Shown piece by piece: positions 26,433 through 34,925 of a stretch of 64,000 nucleotides of DNA. Each line of letters starts with the position of its first letter. Position 1 is the stretch's first letter. The notes below the pieces were generated by a model, which was given only the letters and a program-made list of their open reading frames with translations, was not told where the DNA came from and did no database searches. Position numbers and translations under genes: made by a program. The stretch lies in assembly GCA_001899205.1 (NCBI GenBank), contig MKVL01000022.1, positions 1 to 64,000 of the forward strand. The letters run 5' to 3'. This stretch comes from Mesorhizobium sp. 65-26 (GTDB lineage: Bacteria; Pseudomonadota; Alphaproteobacteria; Rhizobiales; Rhizobiaceae).

Positions 26433-26756
26433 TCAATGCAAAGAGGCGTCGTTGCCTTTCTCGTCATCATCCTTCCATCCGTAGGTGATGGTTAGGCTCG
26501 TATCCGCCTTGGTGCCGATGAGATCGGAGATCGACAGATTGAGGACCTTGCAGATCTGGTAGAGCACGCCGATGGAAAAATTCGACTCACCCTTCATGAT
26601 CTTGACTAGGTGCGAACGGGCGATGCCGGTTCGGCGGGACAACTGGGTAAGGTTAAGCTTCTTTTCCTTCTTGTATGTCGTAAGGGCCTTGGACGCGCGC
26701 TTCTGGAGAATCGACAAGTCCACCGATTCAACCAAAGGACCGGTGTATTTCGGCAT
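26433..26756 (-). CDS. XRE-family HTH regulator
   Basis: 107 residues with a Cro/C1-type helix-turn-helix (about 30-85: LNLTQLSRRTGIARSHLVKI, then GVLYQICKVLNLSISDLIG). GGAGGAAA precedes the ATG at 26756. It is convergent with the secreted-protein operon and divergent from the nuclease-like gene at 27,011. A candidate regulator of transfer or of that gene. Confidence 0.85.
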   Translation of the reverse strand: MPKYTGPLVESVDLSILQKRASKALTTYKKEKKLNLTQLSRRTGIARSHLVKIMKGESNFSIGVLYQICKVLNLSISDLIGTKADTSLTITYGWKDDDEKGNDASLH

Positions 26757-27010
26757 TGAGCGACTTTCCTCCCACCGCTCGGGTCCAGGTTCAACGGATT
26801 GAAACTGAGTCGTTGACGCATCATTTCGTAGGTGATTCCGCATAATGACTCTTTTCTACCGAAATGTGAAACGGCTTAACCATATGAGCGGCCGCTTCAC
26901 AGGACGATTTCTCGAAACGATTTGAGCATCATGGAGGCATCCGCGGATAGCGCCCGCGCTGCCACAAAGCAAAAGTTCAGTTTGGCTCTGACCTTGCCGA
27001 GAGGATCGGA

Positions 27011-28351
27011 ATGCGGATCGTGCTCCGACATCACCCATCCTATCAGATCACCGACATTTCGGACGAGGACGCCGCGGCGCTGAAACGCTGGTACGCCAAT
27101 GAGGCTGATGACGAGGACGACGCTGCGGCTCTCGCCGTTATCCGAACTGCAGCCGCACGAGACGGGTGGATCGAATGCGATTGCATTGACGGGCCTGTTC
27201 GTCCGCTGATGTACCCCCGTCGCGACGAGCACGTCTACACGCTCGTGCGGATGACACGCGCTGCCGACGATCCCCAGGCCAGGTTCGATCGTCCCAGCCA
27301 CGCCGAAAACTGCCCATTCTTCTCTGAAAAGACATTTGAAGGCAGCGCGACCGACAAGAAGTTCATGTTGCGCCCAATGCCGCCGAAGCCGACCGCCTAC
27401 TTCGATCCCCTGCCCGCTCTTGCTGAAAACATCGCCGATCGCAGCCGTAAGCCGCCGTCCACGAACTCGGGTCGGTCGGATCGTCCTTCCGCCCTCGGCA
27501 TACAACTCTGGCGCCTGCTCCACGCAGCCCGCCAGAATGTTGTGGCGCCGCTCCAGCTTAGGCCCGAGACTACGGCATCGATCACATCCCATTTACGGGA
27601 TCTGCGCCTGGCCGCCCGCAACTTTAATGTCGTCCGCACGACCTCGCTCGCGCGTCTCCTGTCAACCTGGCCTGCCGATTTCTTCGACGCCCGATCGCGG
27701 TGGCAGCGCAATATCCAGTCGGTCCCAAACTGGCCCGCTTCGGCGCGCCCCACGGGCTTTATGATCATCGCCGCCAAGCTGATCACCGACAGCAAAATCT
27801 ATCCGCTTGCGCTACCCGGCTTCATCGAGGTTGTTTCCAGGGTGCGTCGGCCGCTACGCGGCGATCTGAAGTCTTGCGGGCCCTATCTGGTTCTGGTGAA
27901 TTTCGATCGCGGCGACGATGATGACAGCCCTTTGCGCCCCGTCCAGGCTTATGCGCAGCCCGTCCACGCGCTTGACACGATGATACCCGTAGAGAGCGAT
28001 TTCGAGCGTGACGTGCTCAACCTTCTCCTTTGGGCTCAGCTCGTCTTCCTGAAGGCGGCGCCTCGGATCGAAATCAGGATCACCAAGCCGCTTTTCGCCC
28101 TGTCCACTGCAGACGGCTATTGCCGTCCGGACTTCATCCTCGACATATCTGTCGACGGCAGACACCGCCGGCGACTGATCATTGAGGCGCTAGGCTTCGA
28201 CACGCCGGAATATGAAGGGCAGAAGGCCGTCACGCTGCCCAGAATGAAGCTGATTGGACCCCTCTTTGAAATTCATCCACCTGACCTGGTCGATGCGATG
28301 AGCCTCAAAACTGGCAGGCGCCTGACTGGTTGGATCATCGACCAATCTTGA
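27011..28351 (+). CDS. Hypothetical protein with nuclease-like C-terminus
   Basis: 446 residues. The N-terminal part resembles zinc-less recognition domains (IECDCIDGPVRPL) seen in plasmid DUF1173-type proteins. The C-terminus has GYCRPDFILDISV (P373-D374) and LIIEALGFD (E392), which fits the PD-(D/E)xK core except that the Lys is replaced by Leu. It lies just upstream of repABC in the same direction. Not firmly assigned. Confidence 0.6.
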   Translation: MRIVLRHHPSYQITDISDEDAAALKRWYANEADDEDDAAALAVIRTAAARDGWIECDCIDGPVRPLMYPRRDEHVYTLVRMTRAADDPQARFDRPSHAENCPFFSEKTFEGSATDKKFMLRPMPPKPTAYFDPLPALAENIADRSRKPPSTNSGRSDRPSALGIQLWRLLHAARQNVVAPLQLRPETTASITSHLRDLRLAARNFNVVRTTSLARLLSTWPADFFDARSRWQRNIQSVPNWPASARPTGFMIIAAKLITDSKIYPLALPGFIEVVSRVRRPLRGDLKSCGPYLVLVNFDRGDDDDSPLRPVQAYAQPVHALDTMIPVESDFERDVLNLLLWAQLVFLKAAPRIEIRITKPLFALSTADGYCRPDFILDISVDGRHRRRLIIEALGFDTPEYEGQKAVTLPRMKLIGPLFEIHPPDLVDAMSLKTGRRLTGWIIDQS

Positions 28352-28452
28352 ACTCGCCGATGGCATGCCAGGCTTTTCGACTACGTGCGCCGCTCGCCCT
28401 AAGGGCGCGGACCGAGGCACAACCGGGTCGCTCAGCGGACTTGGCGGACGAG

Positions 28453-28470
28453 AATTTACTGCAGTAAATT
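28453..28470. promoter_or_regulatory. parS: parS-like palindrome upstream of repA
   Basis: A perfect 18-bp palindrome, AATTTACTGCAGTAAATT, between the upstream gene and repA. A related site (TTTTACGGCAGTAAAA) lies between repA and repB. Paired 14-18-bp palindromes around repA and repB are the usual RepB-binding centromeres of repABC plasmids. Confidence 0.65.
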
Positions 28471-28550
28471 TGGCTGCGGAGCATAACGAAAACAAGGAAA
28501 TAGCCCTGAGGGTCGCTCCACTTAAGTGCACAACAGCAGGACGCTATTGC

Positions 28551-28569
28551 TGTTAACCTTCTGTTAACC
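28551..28569. promoter_or_regulatory. Direct repeat in the repA leader
   Basis: TGTTAACC at 28551-28558 and 28562-28569, one helical turn apart, 52 bases before repA. Placed where RepA autorepression would act; the role is inferred. Confidence 0.4.
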
Positions 28570-28620
28570 CAAAACTTCTTGCCGTGGCTCGCCGAATCGG
28601 AGCTTAATAGCGCTTGTTGA

Positions 28621-29865
28621 ATGGTTCCATCGCAAAAAGCGCCAATTCAGGTTTCGACGAGAATGAACATCGCCATGCGGCTACCACGCTTCGAGTTCGA
28701 TGACAAAATTCTCGAGCAAGGTGCCGAGATATCGCGGCGTCTCAACCAGCTCCGTATGGAGAAGTTTCCACCCAACGCGACAAAGACCCTGCGCTCGTTT
28801 TCAATGGCTGAGGTCGCCCACTATCTCGGTGTGTCGCAGAACAATTTGAAGCGCCTTCATCTCGAGGGCAAAGGACCTCTGCCCGATCAAAATTCCTCCG
28901 GGCGGCGTTCTTACACGGCCGAGCAGATGCTCGAGTTGCGCCACTTCCTTGACCGCCACGGCCGGACCGAGGTGAAGAAGTACGTGCCGCATCGCAAGCC
29001 TGGAGACAAGCTCCAGATCGTGGCAGTCGTAAATTTCAAAGGAGGCAGCGGCAAAACCACCACCGCAGCCCACCTTGCCCAGCACTTAGCCCTGACGGGT
29101 CATCGCGTTCTGGCAATCGACCTCGATCCGCAAGCGTCGCTTTCAGCGCTTCACGGCTTCCAGCCTGAACTGGACCGCAACCTCTCTCTCTACGAGGCCA
29201 TCCGTTACGATGAGGACCAAAAGCCGATTTCGGACGTGATATCGGCAACCAACTTCCCAGGCTTGGACATCATCCCAGCTAATCTGGAACTCCAGGAGTA
29301 TGAGTACGATACCCCGCTAGCGATGCAGGACAAGTCGTCCAGTACAGGCCGGCAGTTTTTCACAAGAATCGCAAAGGCGCTGTCAGAAGTTGACAACCGC
29401 TACGATGTCGTCGTCATCGATTGCCCGCCTCAGCTTGGCTATCTGACCCTGACTGCGATGTCTGCAGCGACATCCGTTCTGATCACGGTTCATCCGCAAA
29501 TGCTCGACCTGATGTCCATGAGCCAGTTTCTGCTGATGCTCGGTGGCATATTGAAAACGATCAAGGGCGCCGGAGCGCAGATAGAGTTGGACTGGTTCCG
29601 TTACCTAATCACCCGCTACGAGCCAACGGATATTCCCCAGGCGCAGATGGTTGGCTTCATGCAGTCGATGCTGGCCGGCCAGATCCTTGAGAACCCGATG
29701 CTCAAGTCAACTGCCATCTCGGATGCCGGTTTGACCAAGCAGACCCTCTATGAGGTCGAAAAATCGGCCTTCACACGCTCGACCTACGATCGGGCGGTCG
29801 AGTCACTTGATGCCGTGAACTCGGAGATTGTCGGCCTCATCCATCGCGCGTGGGGCAGGTCATGA
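28621..29865 (+). CDS. repA: RepA plasmid partition ATPase
   Basis: 414 residues (or 400 if it starts at 28663). An N-terminal helix-turn-helix region (MAEVAHYLGVSQNNLKRLH, about 62-80) is followed by a ParA ATPase with deviant Walker A FKGGSGKTT (about 139-147), switch LDPQASLSALHG and VVVIDCPPQLGYLT. It partitions the plasmid and autorepresses repABC with RepB. First gene of the replication cassette. Confidence 0.95.
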   Translation: MVPSQKAPIQVSTRMNIAMRLPRFEFDDKILEQGAEISRRLNQLRMEKFPPNATKTLRSFSMAEVAHYLGVSQNNLKRLHLEGKGPLPDQNSSGRRSYTAEQMLELRHFLDRHGRTEVKKYVPHRKPGDKLQIVAVVNFKGGSGKTTTAAHLAQHLALTGHRVLAIDLDPQASLSALHGFQPELDRNLSLYEAIRYDEDQKPISDVISATNFPGLDIIPANLELQEYEYDTPLAMQDKSSSTGRQFFTRIAKALSEVDNRYDVVVIDCPPQLGYLTLTAMSAATSVLITVHPQMLDLMSMSQFLLMLGGILKTIKGAGAQIELDWFRYLITRYEPTDIPQAQMVGFMQSMLAGQILENPMLKSTAISDAGLTKQTLYEVEKSAFTRSTYDRAVESLDAVNSEIVGLIHRAWGRS

Positions 29866-29875
29866 CGATAGAGCA

Positions 29876-29891
29876 TTTTACGGCAGTAAAA
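29876..29891. promoter_or_regulatory. parS: parS-like site between repA and repB
   Basis: TTTTACGGCAGTAAAA, 14 of 16 positions palindromic, in the 80-base repA-repB gap. It shares the TTTAC..CAGTAAA core with the palindrome at 28453-28470. Confidence 0.6.
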
Positions 29892-29945
29892 GCCGGCGAT
29901 TTTTTGCACGAAATCAGTCGCGTAGCGGCAAATCGGAGCAATTGA

Positions 29946-30911
29946 ATGGCGCGCAAGGACGTATTCGGGAGCGTGATGGGGGCGGGAGCGCCAGCCGCGG
30001 AGGCGAGGGATGTCGCCAACTATGCCGTTCGAGGCGCCTCCCGCTCGATCATGCAATCCTTTGAGGAGCTCTCCAAGAGTTCGGTGGTCGATCTCGATCC
30101 TGGCCTTATTGACAGTTCATTCGTTTCAGATCGTATTGCCGACGACGATGACGAATTCCGCGAGCTGATGGCGGCAATCCGCGAGCGCGGGCAGGATTCT
30201 CCCATCCTGGTTAGGCCGCATCCGTCGGCGCCAGGGCGCTATCAGACCGTCTTTGGACATCGGCGAGTCAAAGTTGCCCGGCATCTGGGTCGGCCCGTTC
30301 GAGCCGTCGTCAAGAAGATGGACGATCAGGACCATGTGATAGCGCAAGGACAAGAGAACGCAGCCAGGGCGGATCTGTCCTTCATCGAACGGACGCTTTT
30401 CGCCGAGCGCATCCTCAAGGCTGGCCATTCACATGAGACGGTCAAATTGGCTCTGGCGCTGGACGACACGACATTTTCCAAGATGCGCTCGGTTACCAGC
30501 CATGTCCCCGAGGGGATTATTCTGGCGGTCGGAGCAGCCAAGGGGATTGGTCGCGATCGCTGGTGGCAACTTGCCAAGCTGATGGAGCGTCCTGAAAACG
30601 GGACCAGGGCAGCGGACTATTTGAAGAGCGCCGATTTTGCGTCGTCCCAAAGCGATGTCCGCTTCACGCGCCTGTTTGATTTCCTGAATTCCGTTCCGAA
30701 GCGCGCCCGCACGCCGGCGAAGTCGCAAGAGAGAGCCTGGGCGCCGGGGGACAAGTCGGTACGCGCCAAGATCACCGATACGGGAAAGATGTTTACGTTA
30801 GCCTTGAAATCGAAGGACGCATCGCCCTTTGGCGCGTTCATTGCCGACAAGTTAGACGAACTTTTCGTGGCCTTCCGGGAATCGGAACAGGCAAAGAAAA
30901 CAGGAGACTAA
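29946..30911 (+). CDS. repB: RepB partition protein (ParB family)
   Basis: 321 residues. A ParB N-terminal domain (SPILVRPHPSAPGRYQTVFGHRR about 85-107, then HVIAQGQENAARADLSFIER) and central helix-turn-helix (HETVKLALALDDTTFSKM) bind parS. It works with RepA in segregation and copy control. Confidence 0.95.
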   Translation: MARKDVFGSVMGAGAPAAEARDVANYAVRGASRSIMQSFEELSKSSVVDLDPGLIDSSFVSDRIADDDDEFRELMAAIRERGQDSPILVRPHPSAPGRYQTVFGHRRVKVARHLGRPVRAVVKKMDDQDHVIAQGQENAARADLSFIERTLFAERILKAGHSHETVKLALALDDTTFSKMRSVTSHVPEGIILAVGAAKGIGRDRWWQLAKLMERPENGTRAADYLKSADFASSQSDVRFTRLFDFLNSVPKRARTPAKSQERAWAPGDKSVRAKITDTGKMFTLALKSKDASPFGAFIADKLDELFVAFRESEQAKKTGD

Positions 30912-30917
30912 ACCGCA

Positions 30918-30972
30918 AAAGAAAAAGGCCCCCGAACGTCACCGTCGCGGAAGCCCTTCTCACGTCTGTAGC
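30918..30972 (-). ncRNA. repABC counter-transcribed RNA (ctRNA)
   Basis: In the repB-repC gap the minus strand has -35 TTGACA (31007-31002), 17-base spacer and -10 GATTCT (30984-30979). About 55 bases downstream is a stem (arms AAGGGCTTCCG and CGGGGGCCTT) followed by TTTTTCTTTT at 30926-30917. Placement and size match the small RNA that limits repC translation in this plasmid family. Ends are estimates. Confidence 0.8.
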
Positions 30973-31072
30973 AAGCTGAGAATCGCATTTCCCCGAATCA
31001 CTGTCAAGAGTCCCGGCGCCAGTTCGGTGAGCAGTTTTCTTTTGCCTATCGCACGATAGGTGGAAGGAAAAA

Positions 31073-32395
31073 ATGCACACGCATATTGCAACGACGCCCT
31101 TTGGGCGGCGGCCGCTATCGCTTGACCAGATTTCAAGCCAGGCGAAGGCCAGGACGATGCCCAAGGAGGCAAGCGTCCAGAAATGGCAGGTATTTCAACA
31201 CATCCGCGAGGCGCGGGACCTGGTCGGCGCCACGGACAGGGCGCTGGCCATTCTGAACGCCCTGCTGTCATTTCATCCCGAAACGGCGCTCGCCGGCGAC
31301 GGAGAGCTCGTCGTGTGGCCGTCCAACGAGCAGCTGATGGCACGTGCCAACGGCATGCCGGCAACGACGCTGCGCCGCCATCTGGCGGTGCTGGTCGACT
31401 GTGGGCTGATCATTCGCCGGGACAGCCCGAACGGCAAGCGCTTCGCGCGCAAGGGAAGGGGAGGGGAGGTCGAGCAGGCCTACGGTTTTGACCTGGCGCC
31501 GATCGTGGCGCGGGCAGAAGAGTTCAGGGATCTTGCGGATACGGTCCAGGCCGAAAAGAAGGCGTTTCGCGTCGCCAGAGAGCGCCTGACGCTGCTGCGC
31601 CGCGACATCGTCAAGATGATCGACGCTGGCATCGAGGAGAAGGTGCCCGGCAATTGGGGCCGCGTGCTGCAGGCCTACCAGGCGATCGTCGGCCGGCTGC
31701 CGCGCACGGCCTCCCGCCTGCTCGTAGAGAGCGTTGTCGAGGAGCTCGATGACCTTTGGGCCGAAATCCGCGACACGCTGGAATCATTCACAAAAACACA
31801 GAATCCGGACGCCAATGAGTCCCATTCCGGCTGCCACATACAGAATTCAAACCCAGAGTCCCTTTCTGATTCTGAAAACAGCTCAGGAAAATATGAAGAA
31901 GCGGCAACGTTTGCGGAAACCGCGAACGTACGCAGCCTGCCAAAACGGGATTTGCCCTTAGGGATCGTGCTGGATGCCTGCCCGAATCTGCGCGAGTTGG
32001 GCCAGGGCGGCCAAATTCGCCACTGGCGCGATCTTCTGGCCGCGGCGGAGGCGGCCAGGCCGATGCTCGGCGTCAGCCCGAGCGCCTGGAAGGAGGCGCT
32101 GGAGGTGCTGGGCGAGCAGCAGGCCGCCATTACGCTGGCCGCGATCTACGAGCGCAGCGCGCAGATCAACAACGCCGGCGGCTACCTGCGCAGCCTGACC
32201 GAGCGGGCCCGGGACGGAAAATTCTCGACCTGGCCGATGGTGATGGCGCTGCTCAGGGCCAAGCTCGATGCCGCCAAGCCGGGACAACCGGCCGGAACGG
32301 GGCATGGCTACGGGCAAGAGGGGCGCCCGCAAGGTGGCGGGCAGTTTCAGATGTCCGATGCGCTGCGCCGTAGCCTGGAGAAGCCAAAATGGTGA
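31073..32395 (+). CDS. repC: RepC replication initiator
   Basis: 440 residues, typical RepC: an N-terminal winged-helix region (WPSNEQLMARANGMPATTLRRHLAVLVDCGLI, about 80-112), a variable middle (about 245-290) and a C-terminal domain ending near LEKPKW. It starts replication; the origin usually lies inside this gene. The leader is the target of the ctRNA. Confidence 0.95.
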   Translation: MHTHIATTPFGRRPLSLDQISSQAKARTMPKEASVQKWQVFQHIREARDLVGATDRALAILNALLSFHPETALAGDGELVVWPSNEQLMARANGMPATTLRRHLAVLVDCGLIIRRDSPNGKRFARKGRGGEVEQAYGFDLAPIVARAEEFRDLADTVQAEKKAFRVARERLTLLRRDIVKMIDAGIEEKVPGNWGRVLQAYQAIVGRLPRTASRLLVESVVEELDDLWAEIRDTLESFTKTQNPDANESHSGCHIQNSNPESLSDSENSSGKYEEAATFAETANVRSLPKRDLPLGIVLDACPNLRELGQGGQIRHWRDLLAAAEAARPMLGVSPSAWKEALEVLGEQQAAITLAAIYERSAQINNAGGYLRSLTERARDGKFSTWPMVMALLRAKLDAAKPGQPAGTGHGYGQEGRPQGGGQFQMSDALRRSLEKPKW

Positions 32396-32415
32396 CGGCC
32401 GGCGCGGCGGCTTTT

Positions 32416-33585
32416 TTAGGTGATGAGCCGCGCCGCCCGCCCCATCTGGCGTTCGGCGTCGTTGTAGTAGCGCGAGGCTTGCTGGACGGAGCGGTGTTGC
32501 GATTGCTGCATGGCCTCCGGCAGCGGAATGCCGCGGCGCGCGGACTCGGTCAGATAGCCGGCACGCAAGCCGTGGGCGGAAAACGCCTTCGGATCAAGGC
32601 CCGCCTGGGCAATGCGACGCTTCAGCACGAGATTGACCGATTGCGGGGTCAATGCCTTGCGTTCGAGATGGCCCCAGCGATCGATGCCGCGGAACACGGC
32701 GCCGTCGGAAATCCCGGCACGCTCCAGCCACTCTGTCAGGGCGAGCGCCGGGCGGCCGATCAACAACACGGATGCACCGGCGTCGGCCTCCGTTGTTTTT
32801 GTGCGGCCGAGATGGATGGTCATGCAGGGTAGCGTCGGTCCATCCGGATTTTTCGGGTCGAGCGGCACCGGATCTTGCACCGCGAGTTGCTCGACGCGCA
32901 GGGCAGCCACCTCGCTGCGGCGTCGGCCACCGGAGGCGAAGGCCATCAGCAGCAGGGCGCGATCACGGACATCGACCAGGCGATCGCCGGCGCATGCCTT
33001 CAGAAGCGCGGCAACCACATCGGCCGTGACCGCCTTCGGGCTTTTTCGGCCGCGAGGGCGGGCGCTGGCTCGGCTCGCGAGTTTCAGGGCCTGACGCAAG
33101 CCCGGCGCATTGAATTTGCCCTTCAGCCCGCGCCATTGCGTCAGCGTCGACCAGCTCGACAACCGCCGTCGCACCGTGCTCGGCGCATGCGGACCGTCGG
33201 CTCGCAGAAGGCCGGCCCCTTTCAACGCCGCCGCAACCTCCTCCGGCATGCCATGACCGGAATCGGTTTCGCGCCGGACCGGATCCCAAAGGTGATGCGC
33301 CACGAACTTGATCAACAGCGCTTCCGGCGCCGGCCAGGGGAGCGCCAGACCGGTCGCGGCCTGGCACCAGGCCTCGAGATAGGCGAGATCGGAGGCGAGT
33401 GCCCTGAGCGAGTTCTCGCCGATGCCTTCCGTCGCCAGATGGCGCAAGGTGGCGACATCGTCGTCGGAGAGGATTTCGGCCAGGACATCGCGGCGGTCGA
33501 AGGGGAGCACGGACTCGAGCGCGTCAAGCGCTTCGGCGCGACGCAGTTTTTCATCGGGCAGGGGTTTTGGCGGGCGTGCGTCCAT
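32416..33585 (-). CDS. Tyrosine recombinase (phage-integrase family)
   Basis: 389 residues. A SAM-like DNA-binding N-terminus and a catalytic domain with R in GGRRRSEVA (about 221), K263, HGLR (H338, R341), QHRS (H364) and YY (373-374). It is convergent with repC, its usual place on rhizobial plasmids, where it may resolve dimers or integrate. All catalytic residues are present. Confidence 0.9.
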   Translation of the reverse strand: MDARPPKPLPDEKLRRAEALDALESVLPFDRRDVLAEILSDDDVATLRHLATEGIGENSLRALASDLAYLEAWCQAATGLALPWPAPEALLIKFVAHHLWDPVRRETDSGHGMPEEVAAALKGAGLLRADGPHAPSTVRRRLSSWSTLTQWRGLKGKFNAPGLRQALKLASRASARPRGRKSPKAVTADVVAALLKACAGDRLVDVRDRALLLMAFASGGRRRSEVAALRVEQLAVQDPVPLDPKNPDGPTLPCMTIHLGRTKTTEADAGASVLLIGRPALALTEWLERAGISDGAVFRGIDRWGHLERKALTPQSVNLVLKRRIAQAGLDPKAFSAHGLRAGYLTESARRGIPLPEAMQQSQHRSVQQASRYYNDAERQMGRAARLIT

Positions 33586-33594
33586 GGCGGCGGC

Positions 33595-34692
33595 TCAGAA
33601 CAGATAGCGCCGGTCCGCCCAGCCGAGCAGGACGGCGGCGTCGCGATCGGGCAGGCGCACGCGCCCGGCGCGCAGGCTTTTGGCGATCGCCTCACCGACA
33701 TCCGGATCGACCCAATGGCCGTGCGTCATCAGGAAGAACCAGGCGAAGGGCAGGTTCATCTCCGCATCGATCGCCTCGATGCCTTCCATCAGCCGGTGCA
33801 CGGAGACGCCGTCTTTCACCAGGAGCTGCTCGGCCGGATTGCTCAGCGGTCGCGGAATAAAACCGATCTCGCGCCGGCCGCGATGCTCGAGATCGTGGAT
33901 ATCGAAGCTCCAATGGTCAAAAATGCGGTGGCCGCAAGCGCTCGATCGTTCCCAGTCGGCAAAGAAGCGGTTTTCCCGCGGCACGAAATCGAACCAGTCG
34001 CGATTGGCGTCCAGGAACGGCGTGTCGCGCGCGCCGTCCGGCCCGACCTCCCGGATGACGCGGGCCTCGAGTTCCGGGCGCTGTGCCTGCCGCTGTTCTC
34101 TCTCGATCCGTGCTCGACGCGCCAGAAAACTCTTCATGTGGACCAGGCCGCCGCCGGCGCGGCCGCGCAGCCGGTAGACCGGCCCCGACAGCACGGGACC
34201 GTCCATCTCGGCTTCGCGCCGTACCCAGGACGGGTCCAAAAGATCGTCGGCGCTGTAAGGGCGATAATCGGGATCGACCACGGGTCCGGCCAGAACCTCG
34301 ATCTCGCGGCCGAGCGAGATCTGGACGAAATCGGCGACACCGGGGCCCGTGGGCGCGAAGGCGAAAACGGAGGCGCCGCGCCATTCGGCAAATTTTTCTC
34401 CGCTCCCACGGTGGCGGTTCCAGAACGCGGTGAGATCGCCGCCGAGCGCTTCCAGCTCGCGCTCGACCCAGGCACGATGGTCGCCGCGCCGCGCGCCGTC
34501 GGCGGCAAGGATCGTACGGGCGTCGCCGCGCCAGTAGAAATCGTCGATCGCGGCGGTGGTGAAAGCGAAGCCGGGAAAGGCGCTGGCGAGGGCAGGGGCG
34601 AGCGCGGCGTCGGCCGAGGCCGGATCGAGGCTATCGAGTACGGCCTCGACGGTGGCGGCGTCGGGCAGGCGGACAGGGTTTTCCTCGCTCAT
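33595..34692 (-). CDS. Hypothetical plasmid protein next to the recombinase
   Basis: 365 residues, soluble, rich in Trp, Arg and acidic residues, with no membrane segment or known motif. It lies 9 bases upstream of the recombinase gene in the same direction, so they form a unit. Function unknown. Confidence 0.7.
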   Translation of the reverse strand: MSEENPVRLPDAATVEAVLDSLDPASADAALAPALASAFPGFAFTTAAIDDFYWRGDARTILAADGARRGDHRAWVERELEALGGDLTAFWNRHRGSGEKFAEWRGASVFAFAPTGPGVADFVQISLGREIEVLAGPVVDPDYRPYSADDLLDPSWVRREAEMDGPVLSGPVYRLRGRAGGGLVHMKSFLARRARIEREQRQAQRPELEARVIREVGPDGARDTPFLDANRDWFDFVPRENRFFADWERSSACGHRIFDHWSFDIHDLEHRGRREIGFIPRPLSNPAEQLLVKDGVSVHRLMEGIEAIDAEMNLPFAWFFLMTHGHWVDPDVGEAIAKSLRAGRVRLPDRDAAVLLGWADRRYLF

Positions 34693-34810
34693 GCCGGGGG
34701 CGCCTCTCTCATGCGGCGGAAAAGCCGCGTCTTTTGCGTTTTTCGGCCGCGCGGGGGTCGCCGGCGGCCATCTTGAGCGCGATTCTGGCTGATTTGGCGC
34801 GCGAGATCAA

Positions 34811-34843
34811 TCACTATCGATAAGAAGTCATTATCGATAGTGA
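34811..34843. promoter_or_regulatory. Perfect inverted repeat, probable operator
   Basis: TCACTATCGATAA (34811-34823) and TTATCGATAGTGA (34831-34843), 13-bp arms with a 7-base spacer, in the divergent region between 34,692 (minus) and 34,926 (plus). Each arm holds ATCGAT. Likely a binding site for the DUF1612 protein or another regulator. Confidence 0.6.
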
Positions 34844-34925
34844 AAAGAGCGCCAAACGAAACACGATGCAAGTCCAACGAAGTGCCATATAGCTTGACTG
34901 CCGCGAATCATGTTAAGGTAAATCA

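Noticed and set aside
32875-34776. Plus-strand open frame of 633 codons opposite the recombinase and its neighbour
   Set aside because: It spans two real minus-strand genes and their junction; Arg/Ala/Gly-rich with no motifs.
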